DNA of 64,000 nucleotides from Psychrobacter sp. P2G3 (GCF_001593285.1 NZ_CP012529.1:2666001-2730000), one strand, 5' to 3'. Counted from the stretch's first letter, positions 1 to 9,315 are shown. Notes: generated by a model not told the origin, from the sequence alone. Program-made: numbers and translations.

Positions 1-2
1 TC

Positions 3-725
3 GAGGCCTTGCTGATAGAAATGGAGCAAGACGGCATTCAACTGCATACTGAAACCACCCTTACTGAAGTCAATAAGAATGAAGATGGCAGTTTAGAGTT
101 ATGTACCAAAGATGGCGCTCTTGATACCGTAGATTGCTTGATTTGGGCGATTGGTCGCGCGCCTTCCACCGATACTATCAACTTGGATGTCACAGGCGTT
201 GAGACGACGGACAACGGCAAAATCAAAGTCGATAAGTTCCAAAATACTAATGTTGAAGGCATTTATGCGGTTGGCGATATTATTGAGAACAGTATTGATT
301 TGACGCCAGTGGCTATCGCGGCGGGTCGTAGGTTGTCTGAGCGCTTGTTTAATGACAAAACCGATGAGCATTTAGTTTATGATCTTATCCCGACGGTTAT
401 CTTTACCCACCCTGCTATCGGCACTATTGGCTTGTCTGAGATTGACGCTATCAATCATCATGGCAAGGACAATATCAAATGCTACACCTCGACATTTACC
501 TCTATGTATAGCGCGGTGACTCAGCATCGTCAAAAGTGCGTGATGAAGCTAGTGTGCTTAGGAGATGATGAAAAAGTTATCGGTTTGCATGGTATTGGTT
601 ATGGTGTTGATGAGATGATTCAAGGCTTTGCGGTGGCGATAAAAATGGGCGCGACTAAGGCTGACTTTGATGATACCGTTGCTATTCATCCTACAGGTTC
701 GGAAGAATTTGTGACGATGCGTTAG
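3..725 (+). CDS. gor: Glutathione-disulfide reductase, C-terminal part (5' end outside window)
   Basis: The frame is already open at the window edge, so about 240 C-terminal residues remain of an expected 450 or so. The enzyme is a cytosolic FAD/NADPH flavoprotein that reduces oxidised glutathione. Visible are the end of the NAD-binding domain ([10 protein letters not shown]), the second FAD motif (GIYAVGDI), and the dimerisation domain ending in [12 protein letters not shown], whose His-Pro-Thr and following Glu are the family's proton-relay signature. The redox-active Cys pair lies upstream of the window and cannot be checked. A hairpin terminator follows directly. Identity is clear; related disulfide reductases such as mercuric or lipoamide reductase lack this exact C-terminus. 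Confidence 0.93.
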   Translation, partial: EALLIEMEQDGIQLHTETTLTEVNKNEDGSLELCTKDGALDTVDCLIWAIGRAPSTDTINLDVTGVETTDNGKIKVDKFQNTNVEGIYAVGDIIENSIDLTPVAIAAGRRLSERLFNDKTDEHLVYDLIPTVIFTHPAIGTIGLSEIDAINHHGKDNIKCYTSTFTSMYSAVTQHRQKCVMKLVCLGDDEKVIGLHGIGYGVDEMIQGFAVAIKMGATKADFDDTVAIHPTGSEEFVTMR

Positions 726-747
726 ATAGACTGGGTGCTATTAGAAG

Positions 748-778
748 AAAGGCTATTCTTGACGGAATAGCCTTTTTT
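748..778 (+). terminator. Rho-independent terminator after gor
   Basis: Arms GGCTATTC (751-758) and GAATAGCC (765-772), extended by AA/TT, with a 6-nt loop and a run of T residues. It lies 24 bp after the gor stop. Confidence 0.9.
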
Positions 779-866
779 ATTGCCTATTTTTTATTTAGTG
801 CAAAGTCACATACAGACAGCACAATCATGATGCTGCTATGATGCGTTTAATAATGACCGTTGCGAG

Positions 867-1079
867 ATGACTGTGTGGCAGGTATACCTTTTTATATTAC
901 CGATTGGTTTAGGCATCATGACCTTGGCAGCAAGCTTATTGTTTTTATTTGCTTACCTGATGTCTGATGACAATGCCACGCGCTTGCCTGCTTTCAACTG
1001 GTTTAAGCGTTTAATTATTGTGGCATTTGTTCTGCTAAGCATTGGCTTGTTTATGACCTTTGGGCATTTTTGGGGTTAG
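867..1079 (+). CDS. Small two-helix membrane protein, function unknown
   Basis: A 70-residue protein with two strong hydrophobic segments (about residues 5-30 and 47-68) joined by a short polar loop containing DDNATRLPAFNW. I do not recognise a family. It starts with ATG after a terminated gor unit and ends 30 bp before the convergent acetyltransferase gene. The regular two-helix layout and the lack of an overlapping better frame suggest a real small inner-membrane protein, but no catalytic or binding motif is visible. Confidence 0.6.
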   Translation: MTVWQVYLFILPIGLGIMTLAASLLFLFAYLMSDDNATRLPAFNWFKRLIIVAFVLLSIGLFMTFGHFWG

Positions 1080-1108
1080 CTCAAGTTTGATATAGATAAA
1101 GTTAACCT

Positions 1109-1765
1109 TTAAGCGTTAACGATTTTCTCTAACTCTAACAACTCTAAATCCTGACGTTTTGGTTCGCCATTATTGCCATCATATGGAAATGGCATCTTAT
1201 TACCATTCAACTGATAACCACGGCGCTGATAGTAAGCCAATAGCTCAGGGCGATGGCTTAAAATAGACATAGTAAGACGGGTTGGTTGGCTGTTACTTTT
1301 TAAATGTCTTTCAGCGAAAGTTTCAGCGGCTTGTAATATTACATTACCAACGCCCTGCCCCTGCAGCTCTGGATGTACGGCAAACATACCAATATAAGCT
1401 TTGTTATCATTGTCAGTCCTATTAAGGTCGCTCTTATTTGTATTGTCATCAACTTTTATATCGACTGCAATACAACCCAACAGCTCACCGGTTTCATCTG
1501 CATCGCGTTCGCCAGTCGTCGTTTTTGGATAAATGAACAGATAGTGTTTTGGATTGGCAATGATGCTTGCCAGCTCAGCTTGAGTGATACGAATGCCACC
1601 GACGAGATCTGCTTCATTGGTCCAGCCTTCCGTCTCACGATAGCAGCGGTTGAGCAGCTGTTCGAGTGCGTCAATATCATCCGCTTCTGCTTGTCGTAAA
1701 AATACTGATTCTCTATTCAAGTGGTTTTTGCCTGTCTGTTCTTTATTTATCTGTTCTTTATTCAT
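1109..1765 (-). CDS. GNAT-family N-acetyltransferase
   Basis: A 218-residue GNAT protein. The acetyl-CoA binding motif A is clear at about residues 126-148 (IGMFAVHPELQGQGVG), with the Q-x-x-G-x-G pyrophosphate loop. A later YYQRRGYQL matches the conserved motif-B region of GNAT folds. A polar, Asp/Asn-rich stretch at about 84-122 interrupts the core sheet and the N-terminal 20 residues are polar, so the protein is longer than a minimal GNAT (150-170). The substrate cannot be read from sequence. An AAGGA box lies about 12 nt before the start. Confidence 0.88.
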   Translation of the reverse strand: MNKEQINKEQTGKNHLNRESVFLRQAEADDIDALEQLLNRCYRETEGWTNEADLVGGIRITQAELASIIANPKHYLFIYPKTTTGERDADETGELLGCIAVDIKVDDNTNKSDLNRTDNDNKAYIGMFAVHPELQGQGVGNVILQAAETFAERHLKSNSQPTRLTMSILSHRPELLAYYQRRGYQLNGNKMPFPYDGNNGEPKRQDLELLELEKIVNA

Positions 1766-1813
1766 GAAACTGGTCGTCCTTTTCCGTCTATTTAGTATAA
1801 AAGGCTATATAAT

Positions 1814-1847
1814 AAAAGGCTGATCTAAATTAATAGACCAGCCTTTA
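1814..1847 (-). terminator. Terminator of the Rieske-flavoprotein gene
   Basis: Arms AAAGGCTG (1815-1822) and CAGCCTTT (1839-1846), with an inner TCTA/TAGA extension and one mismatch. Read on the minus strand it is followed by a T-rich tract, 27 bp after the upstream gene's stop. Confidence 0.8.
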
Positions 1848-1873
1848 TAGTAAACCTTATAACCCTCTAAATG

Positions 1874-3511
1874 CTAGCGTGATAATGCCTGCGCTTGGTC
1901 AATGAGATTAAATCCTACATTAATTTGTGCGCGCGTTGGCCCATGACCACGGCGAAGTAGCTCAGAAAAAGCGACCAGCTCTTTATCACGCCCTAACGTG
2001 CTAGCAGCACTCGCACGCGTATCTTCCCCATCGTCATCAAAGTAATATTCAATATAATCTAGCGTATCTGGCGAGCCAAACAAGATATTGTTATCTGGCG
2101 AGGCGGCGTAGCCGCTATAGCGTAGGCTTTTGCCATATTGTGCGGTCCAAAAGAAAGGAATACGTTCCTCTAGCGTGTTGACGTTGTCTTGATTTAAGAT
2201 AGCTGCTGCTGTCACGATACCGTGTTGCAGAGCCACCCGCCAATGCTCAATACGCATACGTCCCATTTGGTTGGTCGCTTTGGCAATATCACCCAGCGCA
2301 TAGACGCCATCACGCAGTTGTAGATGCTCATCCACTTGCACGCCATCCGGAGCGTTCACCTCATTTAACATCTCGGTACGTGGTGCGACACCTGTACCTA
2401 AAATGACAACATCTGCTGCAATCGTACTGCCATCTGATAGTTTTACACCGCTGACTTTACTACCTTCTCCATTGATTTCATCAACACCCGCGCCAAATAC
2501 GAACTTCACCCCTTTTTCTTCGTGGAGTTTGATGAGCGCATTACTCACCGTTTCAGAGACGATATTGCTCATGACGCGGCGGCTGCGCCCAATAACGGTG
2601 ACAGATGCTGCCTTCCCCGCTTCCGTTAAAGCAGACGCTGCTTCCATGCCGATAAAGCCTGTGCCTACAATGACGACATGCTTGTTATCACTGGCCGCTT
2701 TGATGTCTTTGGCATCATCCATGCTGCGTAGCGTATAGACACCATCCAAATCAGCACCTTCAAAAGGCGGTATCTTAGGCTCAGCACCTGTCGCTACCAC
2801 TAGGAAGTCCGCAGTTTGCTGTTCACTATTACCACTCTCATCTTTCATCACAATAGTACGCTCATTGGGTAATACTTCGCTGACGGTTTGGTTTAAGCGT
2901 AGTTCGATATTATTTTTACTGGCCCACTCGCTGCCGCCAAGCATCAGATATTTCTCTTCCATTTTTCCTGCCAAAAATGCTTTCGACAATAAAGGGCGGT
3001 TATAAGGGGCTTTATCATCTTTACTAATCAAGGTAATCTTGCCACCATAACCGGTATGACGCAGCTGATTGGCCGTCATAAAACCAGCACCTCCGCCACC
3101 AACGATAATGGTATGGGTATCGGTTAGCTTGTCATTTTCAACGCGTTTATCTATCTTTGCTGAAGTATTGACGGTCAAGCTATCGCCCTCATCTGTCAGC
3201 TCATATTGAGTCAATCCGCGCATGGCAACTGGCTCTAATAGCGTGCCATCACGGCTATCAAAGCTGCCATGATGCCACGGGCAGACCACTCGATTACCAC
3301 AGCGCATACCATCACCTAGATCTGCACCAACATGAGGACATTTGCCATCAAAGGCAAAAAACTCGTCCTCATCACGGGTAATTAAAATGATACTATCGTC
3401 ATCTTGTTTATATGACTTCATACCGCCACTTGGAATGTCAGATTTATTGATCGTTACTAGATTTTTGGCGGCGATCTTGTTGTCGGCTTGGTTATTATTA
3501 ACTTGGCTCAT
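1874..3511 (-). CDS. Rieske [2Fe-2S] domain fused to a NAD(P)H/FAD-dependent oxidoreductase (AIFM3-like)
   Basis: A 545-residue fusion. Residues 20-110 form a Rieske ferredoxin domain with ligands C58-x-H60 and C77-x2-H80. From about residue 130 there is a pyridine-nucleotide disulfide oxidoreductase fold: the first FAD dinucleotide motif GGGGAGF (138-144), ATGAEPKIPP, a second nucleotide motif GTGFIGMEAA, and the GVYALGDI FAD motif. The C-terminal reductase dimerisation domain resembles ferredoxin/rubredoxin reductases and AIF, not thiol reductases. It probably passes electrons between NAD(P)H, FAD and the Fe-S cluster; the partner is unknown. An ideal AAGGA site lies 7 nt before the ATG. 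It is transcribed alone. Confidence 0.9.
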   Translation of the reverse strand: MSQVNNNQADNKIAAKNLVTINKSDIPSGGMKSYKQDDDSIILITRDEDEFFAFDGKCPHVGADLGDGMRCGNRVVCPWHHGSFDSRDGTLLEPVAMRGLTQYELTDEGDSLTVNTSAKIDKRVENDKLTDTHTIIVGGGGAGFMTANQLRHTGYGGKITLISKDDKAPYNRPLLSKAFLAGKMEEKYLMLGGSEWASKNNIELRLNQTVSEVLPNERTIVMKDESGNSEQQTADFLVVATGAEPKIPPFEGADLDGVYTLRSMDDAKDIKAASDNKHVVIVGTGFIGMEAASALTEAGKAASVTVIGRSRRVMSNIVSETVSNALIKLHEEKGVKFVFGAGVDEINGEGSKVSGVKLSDGSTIAADVVILGTGVAPRTEMLNEVNAPDGVQVDEHLQLRDGVYALGDIAKATNQMGRMRIEHWRVALQHGIVTAAAILNQDNVNTLEERIPFFWTAQYGKSLRYSGYAASPDNNILFGSPDTLDYIEYYFDDDGEDTRASAASTLGRDKELVAFSELLRRGHGPTRAQINVGFNLIDQAQALSR

Positions 3512-3560
3512 AGGTCATCCTTAACAGTTATAATTACTTCCTGAATAAAACGTGTTTGAG

Positions 3561-3722
3561 ATAGTCGATATACTTTAATGAATACAGGTTTACTGCGGAT
3601 TACCAAGCGTTACTGGAAGGAATTTTACCAAGCCTCTGTCGGCGTAGACACAGCAAGCGAGAAAAATTTATACCAGTCACGCATAATAATGTTATGTATC
3701 CATTTTATTTAGTATCGACTAT
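3561..3722. repeat. MITE-like element, family A copy 1, with perfect 10-bp terminal inverted repeats
   Basis: The ends are ATAGTCGATA (3561-3570) and TATCGACTAT (3713-3722), exact reverse complements. The inner part (about 3603-3722) aligns with the reverse complement of 33131-33250, sharing AGCCTCTGTC and AAAAATTTATACCAGT. It is non-coding and fills most of the gap between the Rieske-flavoprotein gene and truD, which holds nothing else I recognise. Confidence 0.75.
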
Positions 3723-3891
3723 ATATTCAAAAAAAGCAGATTCATTGATAGTAGCAAGACCACTTATCGTACGTTGTTTATTTGTATGTTTGCTGCGTTG
3801 CAAAACGTAACTTCCTAACCTTTACTAGCTTTTTAACGAACAGACCTACTCTTTTAACCTAAAACTTATAACCAAAATACAAGACGACTTT

Positions 3892-5124
3892 ATGAATTCT
3901 CAAGATCAAGATAATCAGAACGAAATGACAGCTACGTCTACCTCTGAACCTGACTTAAACAGTCAGTCATCTAATAATAAACTGTTTGATATCACCAGTA
4001 TTGATATCGAAGCAGCGACAGATACTGCACAATTACCGCAGCCGACTTTGCCACCTATCAAACAAGCGAATTACAAGACCCATAACACAGATTTTGTCGT
4101 CAATGAGATATTGCCGTTAGAGTTTACAGGCGAAGGCGAGCATCTCTGGCTACATATTGAAAAGTCAGGGGTAAATACTGCCTATTTGGCTAAATTACTA
4201 TCAGAGTGGGCAGAGATTCCCTTACGTGATGTCGGTTACTCAGGACTCAAAGACCGTCATGCGCTGACTACTCAGTGGTTTAGCCTACGAATACCAAAAA
4301 AGCAATTGCCAGAGTCTGAGTTTGCACCAGTAGATATCAGCGACAACGAGTCTGTCACCATACTTGCCCAACATTGGCACAATAAAAAGCTTAATCGCGG
4401 TACACATAGAGCCAATCAATTTATTATCACCTTGCGAGATATTGAATTGGAAAATGACGATAAGTCGTCTGTAGAACAGCATTTGCAAAATATCAGCTCA
4501 AGCGGCGTACCCAATTACTTTGGTCCACAGCGTTTTGGATGGAATGGTAATAATATTCGAGAAGCCTTGGCATTGTTTGCACGCCCAGCGCCAGAGAACC
4601 GACCACAGCCAAAGAAGAGCAAACGTAAACGTGCGCCGCGAGAGCAAAATTCTATGGAATTGTCTGCCGCGCGTAGCTTAATATTCAATGAGATATTGGC
4701 TGCACGGGTACGGGATGGTAGTTGGAATACTGGACTCGCAGGTGAGGTGTTTAACTTAGATGGCTCAGGCTCGATATTTACCAGTGAAGAAATAGACGAT
4801 ACTTTACGCGCGCGAGTTGCTAGCGGTGATATTCATCCGACTGGCGTGTTATGGGGTATGGCTAATGACAAAGTCAGCGCCGTAGCAGCTCAACTTGAAA
4901 ACGATGTGGTACAGAATAGTGCGTTATTAACACAGCTGGCAATGGGGTTAGAGAAGCGCGATGTGAAAGCACAACGACGAGCGCTGAGATTACCAATTGA
5001 AGAGATGAGCTGGGAGTGGCAAAATAATGATGAGCAAACGCTGGTATTAAACTTTACGTTGACGACTGGCAGTTTTGCGACCAGTGTATTGGCAAGCTTG
5101 GTGCAACGGTTAAGCACCTTGTAA
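3892..5124 (+). CDS. truD: tRNA pseudouridine(13) synthase TruD
   Basis: Converts U13 of certain tRNAs to pseudouridine. The family signature GYSGLKDRHA with catalytic Asp121 is present, as are NYFGPQRFGWNGNN (about 208-221) and the FVVNEILPLEF N-terminal motif. The protein is 410 residues against about 350 in E. coli. The extra length is a polar, probably disordered N-terminal tail of about 60 residues rich in Asn, Ser, Asp and Thr, plus a Lys/Arg-rich insert near 237-250 (KKSKRKRAPR). There is no strong ribosome site before the ATG, and the core starts near residue 62, so a later start cannot be excluded. Confidence 0.93.
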   Translation: MNSQDQDNQNEMTATSTSEPDLNSQSSNNKLFDITSIDIEAATDTAQLPQPTLPPIKQANYKTHNTDFVVNEILPLEFTGEGEHLWLHIEKSGVNTAYLAKLLSEWAEIPLRDVGYSGLKDRHALTTQWFSLRIPKKQLPESEFAPVDISDNESVTILAQHWHNKKLNRGTHRANQFIITLRDIELENDDKSSVEQHLQNISSSGVPNYFGPQRFGWNGNNIREALALFARPAPENRPQPKKSKRKRAPREQNSMELSAARSLIFNEILAARVRDGSWNTGLAGEVFNLDGSGSIFTSEEIDDTLRARVASGDIHPTGVLWGMANDKVSAVAAQLENDVVQNSALLTQLAMGLEKRDVKAQRRALRLPIEEMSWEWQNNDEQTLVLNFTLTTGSFATSVLASLVQRLSTL

Positions 5125-5177
5125 TTAAGTGCATAGTGCATGAAGGTCAAACAATCTTTATTAAACTGCGCTGTCAT

Positions 5178-5208
5178 TAGCTGCTTGCCAATGGGATAGC
5201 AGCTTTTT
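5178..5208 (+). terminator. Terminator after truD
   Basis: Arms AGCTGC (5179-5184) and GCAGCT (5199-5204) followed by TTTTT. It overlaps the end of the convergent diguanylate cyclase gene (stop at 5207). Confidence 0.65.
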
Positions 5209-6670
5209 AGATGCAATAAAGGGGCTCAATATTACTATTTTCCGCTGCTAGCATCTCGTTGGCGCTAACGACCTGATTACGGCCACGATCTTTGGCTTCA
5301 TATAAAGCTTTGTCTGCTATCCTAATTAAGCGCTGGCAAATATCACTTGGCAATTGCGCCTTTGGTAGCTCTGGAGCTTGTTTAGTCACCCGCTTGCCTC
5401 TTCGCGACTTAACTATCTGCGACTTTGTTAGCTGCGGTGCGTGTTCTTTTGACTTTATAGAGGCATATCTTTGCTTAATGCATGTCCGCTCAGTATGAGT
5501 CAATGTATAAAGCCCTAGACTCGCCGTTATACTAAAGCTTAGACTATGATTTACTTGAATCACATGATTGGCAATATCGCAACGCAATTGTTCTGCAATA
5601 GTCATCGCTAAATCATGCGCCATATCAGGTAAAATGATTAGAAATTCTTCACCGCCATAACGGCTAACAATGTCTATATCAGCGAGTGTATCCATCAATA
5701 TATTCGCAACTTCTTTTAATACTTGATCGCCGACTTCATGACCATAATTATCATTGATATATTTAAATAAATCTAAATCTAACAAGATGACGGTATAGTC
5801 CTGAGTATCTGTCAAATCTGCTAGCGTTTGCCGCATTTGGGTCAGACCATAGCGTCGATTCTTCAGTCCTGTCAGCTCGTCATGATTGGCATGCTGTATA
5901 ATTTCTTTTTTACTGTTATCTAAGATTAATAATAGTGTACTAAATACATATACCATAAAAATAGCTTTGGGCAATGCCAAATACATGTGCGTTGCACGCC
6001 AAAAGAATACTGAAGAACGACGAATCTCGTTTATGCTATCCCAGCTAAGCGTACCATCTTGAAAAATAGTGGCTGCTATCGCATTTTCCATATTAGTCAT
6101 CTCGGTATAAGTCTGATAACTATAAGTACCAAGCGGTAACGAAGTAATGGTGAGTTGACGCATACTGGGCAAATTCACGCCCAAATAAGGCAAAATAGCC
6201 ACTAACATAATCAAGAATACTTGAATTAAGAATGCATACCAAATATAACGACGGCGTACCAGCATCATCGCCAGCATAGTACCGCCAACTAGCGACACTC
6301 CTGAGACCAAACTACTATGACCCATTACCAAAACGACAACTGCAATATATAAGCTATAGACAAAAATTAGTACGATTTGCCAATTATGTAGACGTTTATA
6401 GTCATTTTTAATATGCGATAAATGGCCTACCATCCACCAAAAAAACAATCCCATCAGCGTTATGGTTACCCATATTGGATATAATAGCGCCATATCTACA
6501 TAGCTGCCAAAGGCATCTTGCCGTAACCATACAAGTAGACACCATAACCAATGCATGGTGACTTCCATCACAATGAACAAGGCTAACAATGATGCTCTAT
6601 CCGCAGCTTGCCACTCAAAAATCATTTGGGAAAGTTTTTTGTAGCCTAGCCGATATATCGATGTAACCAT
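5207..6670 (-). CDS. Membrane-bound diguanylate cyclase (GGDEF domain)
   Basis: Makes cyclic di-GMP from two GTP at the inner membrane. Residues 1-250 contain about six hydrophobic helices forming a membrane sensor I cannot assign to a named family. The GGDEF domain runs from about 258 (HDELTGLKNRR) to 467, with an intact GGEEF active site at 339-343 and LDLDLFKYIND before it. The inhibitory RxxD I-site is absent (Ala at the Arg position, residue 330). An insertion of about 50 basic/polar residues (about 392-442) lies between the SLGLYTL strand and the ADKALYEAKDRGRN helix. Monocistronic; the start codon has only a weak ribosome site. Confidence 0.93.
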   Translation of the reverse strand: MVTSIYRLGYKKLSQMIFEWQAADRASLLALFIVMEVTMHWLWCLLVWLRQDAFGSYVDMALLYPIWVTITLMGLFFWWMVGHLSHIKNDYKRLHNWQIVLIFVYSLYIAVVVLVMGHSSLVSGVSLVGGTMLAMMLVRRRYIWYAFLIQVFLIMLVAILPYLGVNLPSMRQLTITSLPLGTYSYQTYTEMTNMENAIAATIFQDGTLSWDSINEIRRSSVFFWRATHMYLALPKAIFMVYVFSTLLLILDNSKKEIIQHANHDELTGLKNRRYGLTQMRQTLADLTDTQDYTVILLDLDLFKYINDNYGHEVGDQVLKEVANILMDTLADIDIVSRYGGEEFLIILPDMAHDLAMTIAEQLRCDIANHVIQVNHSLSFSITASLGLYTLTHTERTCIKQRYASIKSKEHAPQLTKSQIVKSRRGKRVTKQAPELPKAQLPSDICQRLIRIADKALYEAKDRGRNQVVSANEMLAAENSNIEPLYCI

Positions 6671-7045
6671 ATACGCGTTACCACGTGCACATTCAATCTG
6701 TCGTTAACACTAACCCAAACGGAATCGTTTGTTGATAGCCACTGACAGACTGATAGATAAGTTCAAAGCATTAAAAGCGTTGCGCCTTTATTACTATATT
6801 AGTATTAATCCTAGGATATGGCAGATGAGCATCTTATTGGTTTACTCTTTAAATGATTGATATGCTTTGTAATTTTTATCAAGCCATCCATCGACGCAGC
6901 ACTATACTCGTTTTTGTGAATGTTATTCTTACTCGTATAATTCTGATATGTTTATTATTGAGTTTGACAACTTTCAAATAGTTTAGCAATACGATTGTTA
7001 TAAAGGGTATCTATATACGATATATGGTTGATAATTGCTTCATAA
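6671..7045. other. Gene-free stretch of 375 bp
   Basis: AT-rich spacer between two minus-strand genes. I see no convincing ORF, hairpin terminator or repeat. It probably holds the diguanylate cyclase promoter, but no clear -35/-10 pair stands out. Confidence 0.5.
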
Positions 7046-7930
7046 TTAATAACTAGTATTTTCAAAAAGTTGCCAGACTCCGAGCTGCTCAGTAGTCAGA
7101 CTTGGCACATCACCCAAACGTCGCCATGGCATATTACTACCATGAAAGTCACTACCAATTGAAGCGACAAGCTCATGTTCAGCAATACTACGATCAACCA
7201 TTTTTCGGGTGCTGATCGGCTCACTAGTCGCTGGTAACTCACAAGCATCACCGCCAAGCTGAGCAAACTCTTCGATAAGCTTACGTACTCGTGTAGCCGA
7301 AAGCTGATAACGCGTTGGATGCGCGAGCACTGCTTTACCGCCGCAAGCATGAATCAGCTCAATACCATCCGCCATACTCAGGGCATCAATCGCCACATAA
7401 GCGGATTTATTGTCGGCTAAATATTTATCGAAAGCCTTTTGTACGGTCTTAACTTCGCCACGCTCAAATAACACTTGCCCAATATGCGCACGCCCAACTG
7501 CTTGTGGATTGCCACCAGCTTTATCAAGTACGGCTTGCCAAAGCTCATCATAATCAATATCCAGCAGCTTACTGAGTTTTTCAGTGATACGCTGACCACG
7601 AGTTGCCCGGCTTTCTTGCAATTGTAATAAGGTTTCATGCATTTTTTCGCGATCTGTAAAATCGAGTCCAAGCACATGAATGATTTTATTGGTTGATTTA
7701 TTCTTACCATAACCGCCGTTTAGCGTATGCTCACAGCTAATCTCAACGCCATTGATAAGCGTCATTCCATATGCAGTTGCTGCTGCTCTAGCTTCATCAA
7801 TGCCTAGTAAAGTATCGTGATCAGTTAATGCCAGCACATCGACACCAGCTGCATGCGCGCGCTGCACTACATCTGCCGGTGCATAAGTGCCATCAGAACA
7901 GGTACTATGGCAATGTAAATCGAATTTCAT
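7046..7930 (-). CDS. rnm: PHP-domain phosphoesterase, RNase AM (YciV/TrpH) family
   Basis: A 294-residue PHP-domain metalloenzyme. The metal-binding motifs are visible: DLHCHSTCSDG at the N-terminus, LTDHDTLLG near residue 37, VLAHPTRY, and GSDFHG near the C-terminus. In E. coli this family (YciV, RNase AM) is a 5'-3' exoribonuclease that trims 5' ends of 5S and other RNAs and acts on 3',5'-bisphosphonucleotides. Length and motif order are typical. A ribosome site AAGG lies about 9 nt before the ATG. It is divergent from yciB, matching the yciB-yciV neighbourhood seen in many gammaproteobacteria. Confidence 0.9.
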   Translation of the reverse strand: MKFDLHCHSTCSDGTYAPADVVQRAHAAGVDVLALTDHDTLLGIDEARAAATAYGMTLINGVEISCEHTLNGGYGKNKSTNKIIHVLGLDFTDREKMHETLLQLQESRATRGQRITEKLSKLLDIDYDELWQAVLDKAGGNPQAVGRAHIGQVLFERGEVKTVQKAFDKYLADNKSAYVAIDALSMADGIELIHACGGKAVLAHPTRYQLSATRVRKLIEEFAQLGGDACELPATSEPISTRKMVDRSIAEHELVASIGSDFHGSNMPWRRLGDVPSLTTEQLGVWQLFENTSY

Positions 7931-7997
7931 AAAGTTGGCCTTAGGTTTTTAATACGGATATTGATGGATTAATTGGGAATAATTGAATGAATAATAT

Positions 7998-8103
7998 AAT
8001 TGATTCAATTTAAAAGATGTACAAGGCAACCGAGTGCAGATGTATAAGTGACACTTCAAACGAGGTTAACGCTGTAACTCTTTTATAGTGGATTGACTAT
8101 AGC
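7998..8103 (+). repeat. MITE-like element, family B copy 1
   Basis: Non-coding segment in the rnm-yciB gap that aligns over its whole length with the reverse complement of 17989-18108. Shared blocks include ACAAGGCAACCGAG, GAGGTTAACGC and CTTTTATAGTGGA. It ends in TGACTATAG, the terminus also seen in family A. The rest of the 308-bp gap shows nothing further. Confidence 0.75.
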
Positions 8104-8238
8104 TAAATGGATGAATAGTAATGATACGTATTATGGCTTACGCCTATTATCGAATATGATTGTAGTGTTGTCTGCTTTTTTTTAGCGCAGTAGACGTGTA
8201 AACTACCCACTACGTTTTTGTTGGACATCCCACTTGTT

Positions 8239-8790
8239 ATGAAAGCATTACTAGACTTCATTCCTCTGATTGCCTTTTTTATTACTGCCCGTCAGAGCGG
8301 TATTTTGGCAGCAGCAGGTGCCTTGCTGATTGCAACTATTATCATTTATGCGATTCATTTCGTGCGCCAAAAAGGTAAATTCGATAAGCAGCAATGGGTT
8401 GTATTACTATTAACCATTGTGTTTTGTGGTGGTACGCTACTGCTACGTGATGACATCTATCTACGTTGGAAATCACCAATTATCAACGGTATCTTTGCCT
8501 TAACGTTGTTTATTAGTGCGGCTATCAACAAGCCTCTAATGCAACTAGCGATGAAAGATGTGTTCACCCTAACGATGAGTGGCTGGAAAAAGCTAACTGT
8601 CGCATGGGCACTGTTCTTTGCCTTTATGGGCGTATTACATTATATCACGGCATTTACAATGTCTGATGAAGCATGGATTAACTTTAAAACCTATGGCTGG
8701 ATTCCGATTATGTTGGTGTTCGTTGTCGCTCAATTTGCGGTATTAAAAAAGCATCTAAATCCAGCCTTAACTGACAAGTCTGCGAAATAA
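8239..8790 (+). CDS. yciB: Inner membrane-spanning protein YciB (septation protein A family)
   Basis: A 183-residue polytopic protein with about five transmembrane segments. The N-terminus MKALLDFIPLIAFF matches the family's usual start, so I place the start at the ATG at 8239 and not the upstream TTG at 8218. Further family landmarks are LRWKSPIINGIFAL, NKPLMQLAM and WKKLTVAWALFF. YciB is needed for normal cell-envelope synthesis and septation and interacts with elongation and division proteins in E. coli. There is no strong Shine-Dalgarno sequence. yciI follows about 195 bp downstream, a common pairing. Confidence 0.92.
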   Translation: MKALLDFIPLIAFFITARQSGILAAAGALLIATIIIYAIHFVRQKGKFDKQQWVVLLLTIVFCGGTLLLRDDIYLRWKSPIINGIFALTLFISAAINKPLMQLAMKDVFTLTMSGWKKLTVAWALFFAFMGVLHYITAFTMSDEAWINFKTYGWIPIMLVFVVAQFAVLKKHLNPALTDKSAK

Positions 8791-8985
8791 AGGTTAATAA
8801 TAGTATCCTGCTTGCTTACTTCTATCAGCATTAAAAATAAAATATACTTTGGTATTCGTTATTTTATAATAAAAGTTAAATGGTTTCTAAATACCCATAG
8901 CGACAATAATTAATTGTTAATGACAAATCGGTATTATTCTTACCGATTATAACTCTTTATTCTTACTACTTATTAAGGAAGGATT

Positions 8986-9315
8986 ATGTCTTTATTTGCT
9001 ATCATTGGTCATGATGTGGCCAACAGCGCAGCACAGCGTCAAATTACGCGTGCTGAACACGTTGAACGTTTACAAGCTTTAAGTCGCGAGCAACGCCTAG
9101 TTATTGCAGGGCCAACCCCTATTGAACATGGTAAAAGTGATATGTCAGGCAGTCTCATTATTGCAGATTTTGACTCACTTGAAGCAGCGCAGGCATGGGC
9201 AAGCGCAGAACCTTATCTACGTGATGGCGTGTACAGTCACGTTGATATCAAGCCTTTTATAAAAACGTTGCCAGCACCTACTAACGATATAGCAGATAAG
9301 GTAGTGCCATCGTGA
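8986..9315 (+). CDS. yciI: YciI-like (YCII domain) protein
   Basis: A 109-residue protein of the ferredoxin-like YCII fold (FAIIGHDVANS, HVERLQAL, SGSLIIADFDS, WASAEPYLRDGVYSHVDIKPF). The His-Asp pair proposed to be active-site residues in the family is seen in IIGHD and the later D-P/G-V-Y segment; the biochemical role is not settled. A strong AAGGAAGGA ribosome site precedes the ATG. The stop overlaps the next gene's GTG start (GTGA), implying translational coupling. Confidence 0.9.
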   Translation: MSLFAIIGHDVANSAAQRQITRAEHVERLQALSREQRLVIAGPTPIEHGKSDMSGSLIIADFDSLEAAQAWASAEPYLRDGVYSHVDIKPFIKTLPAPTNDIADKVVPS

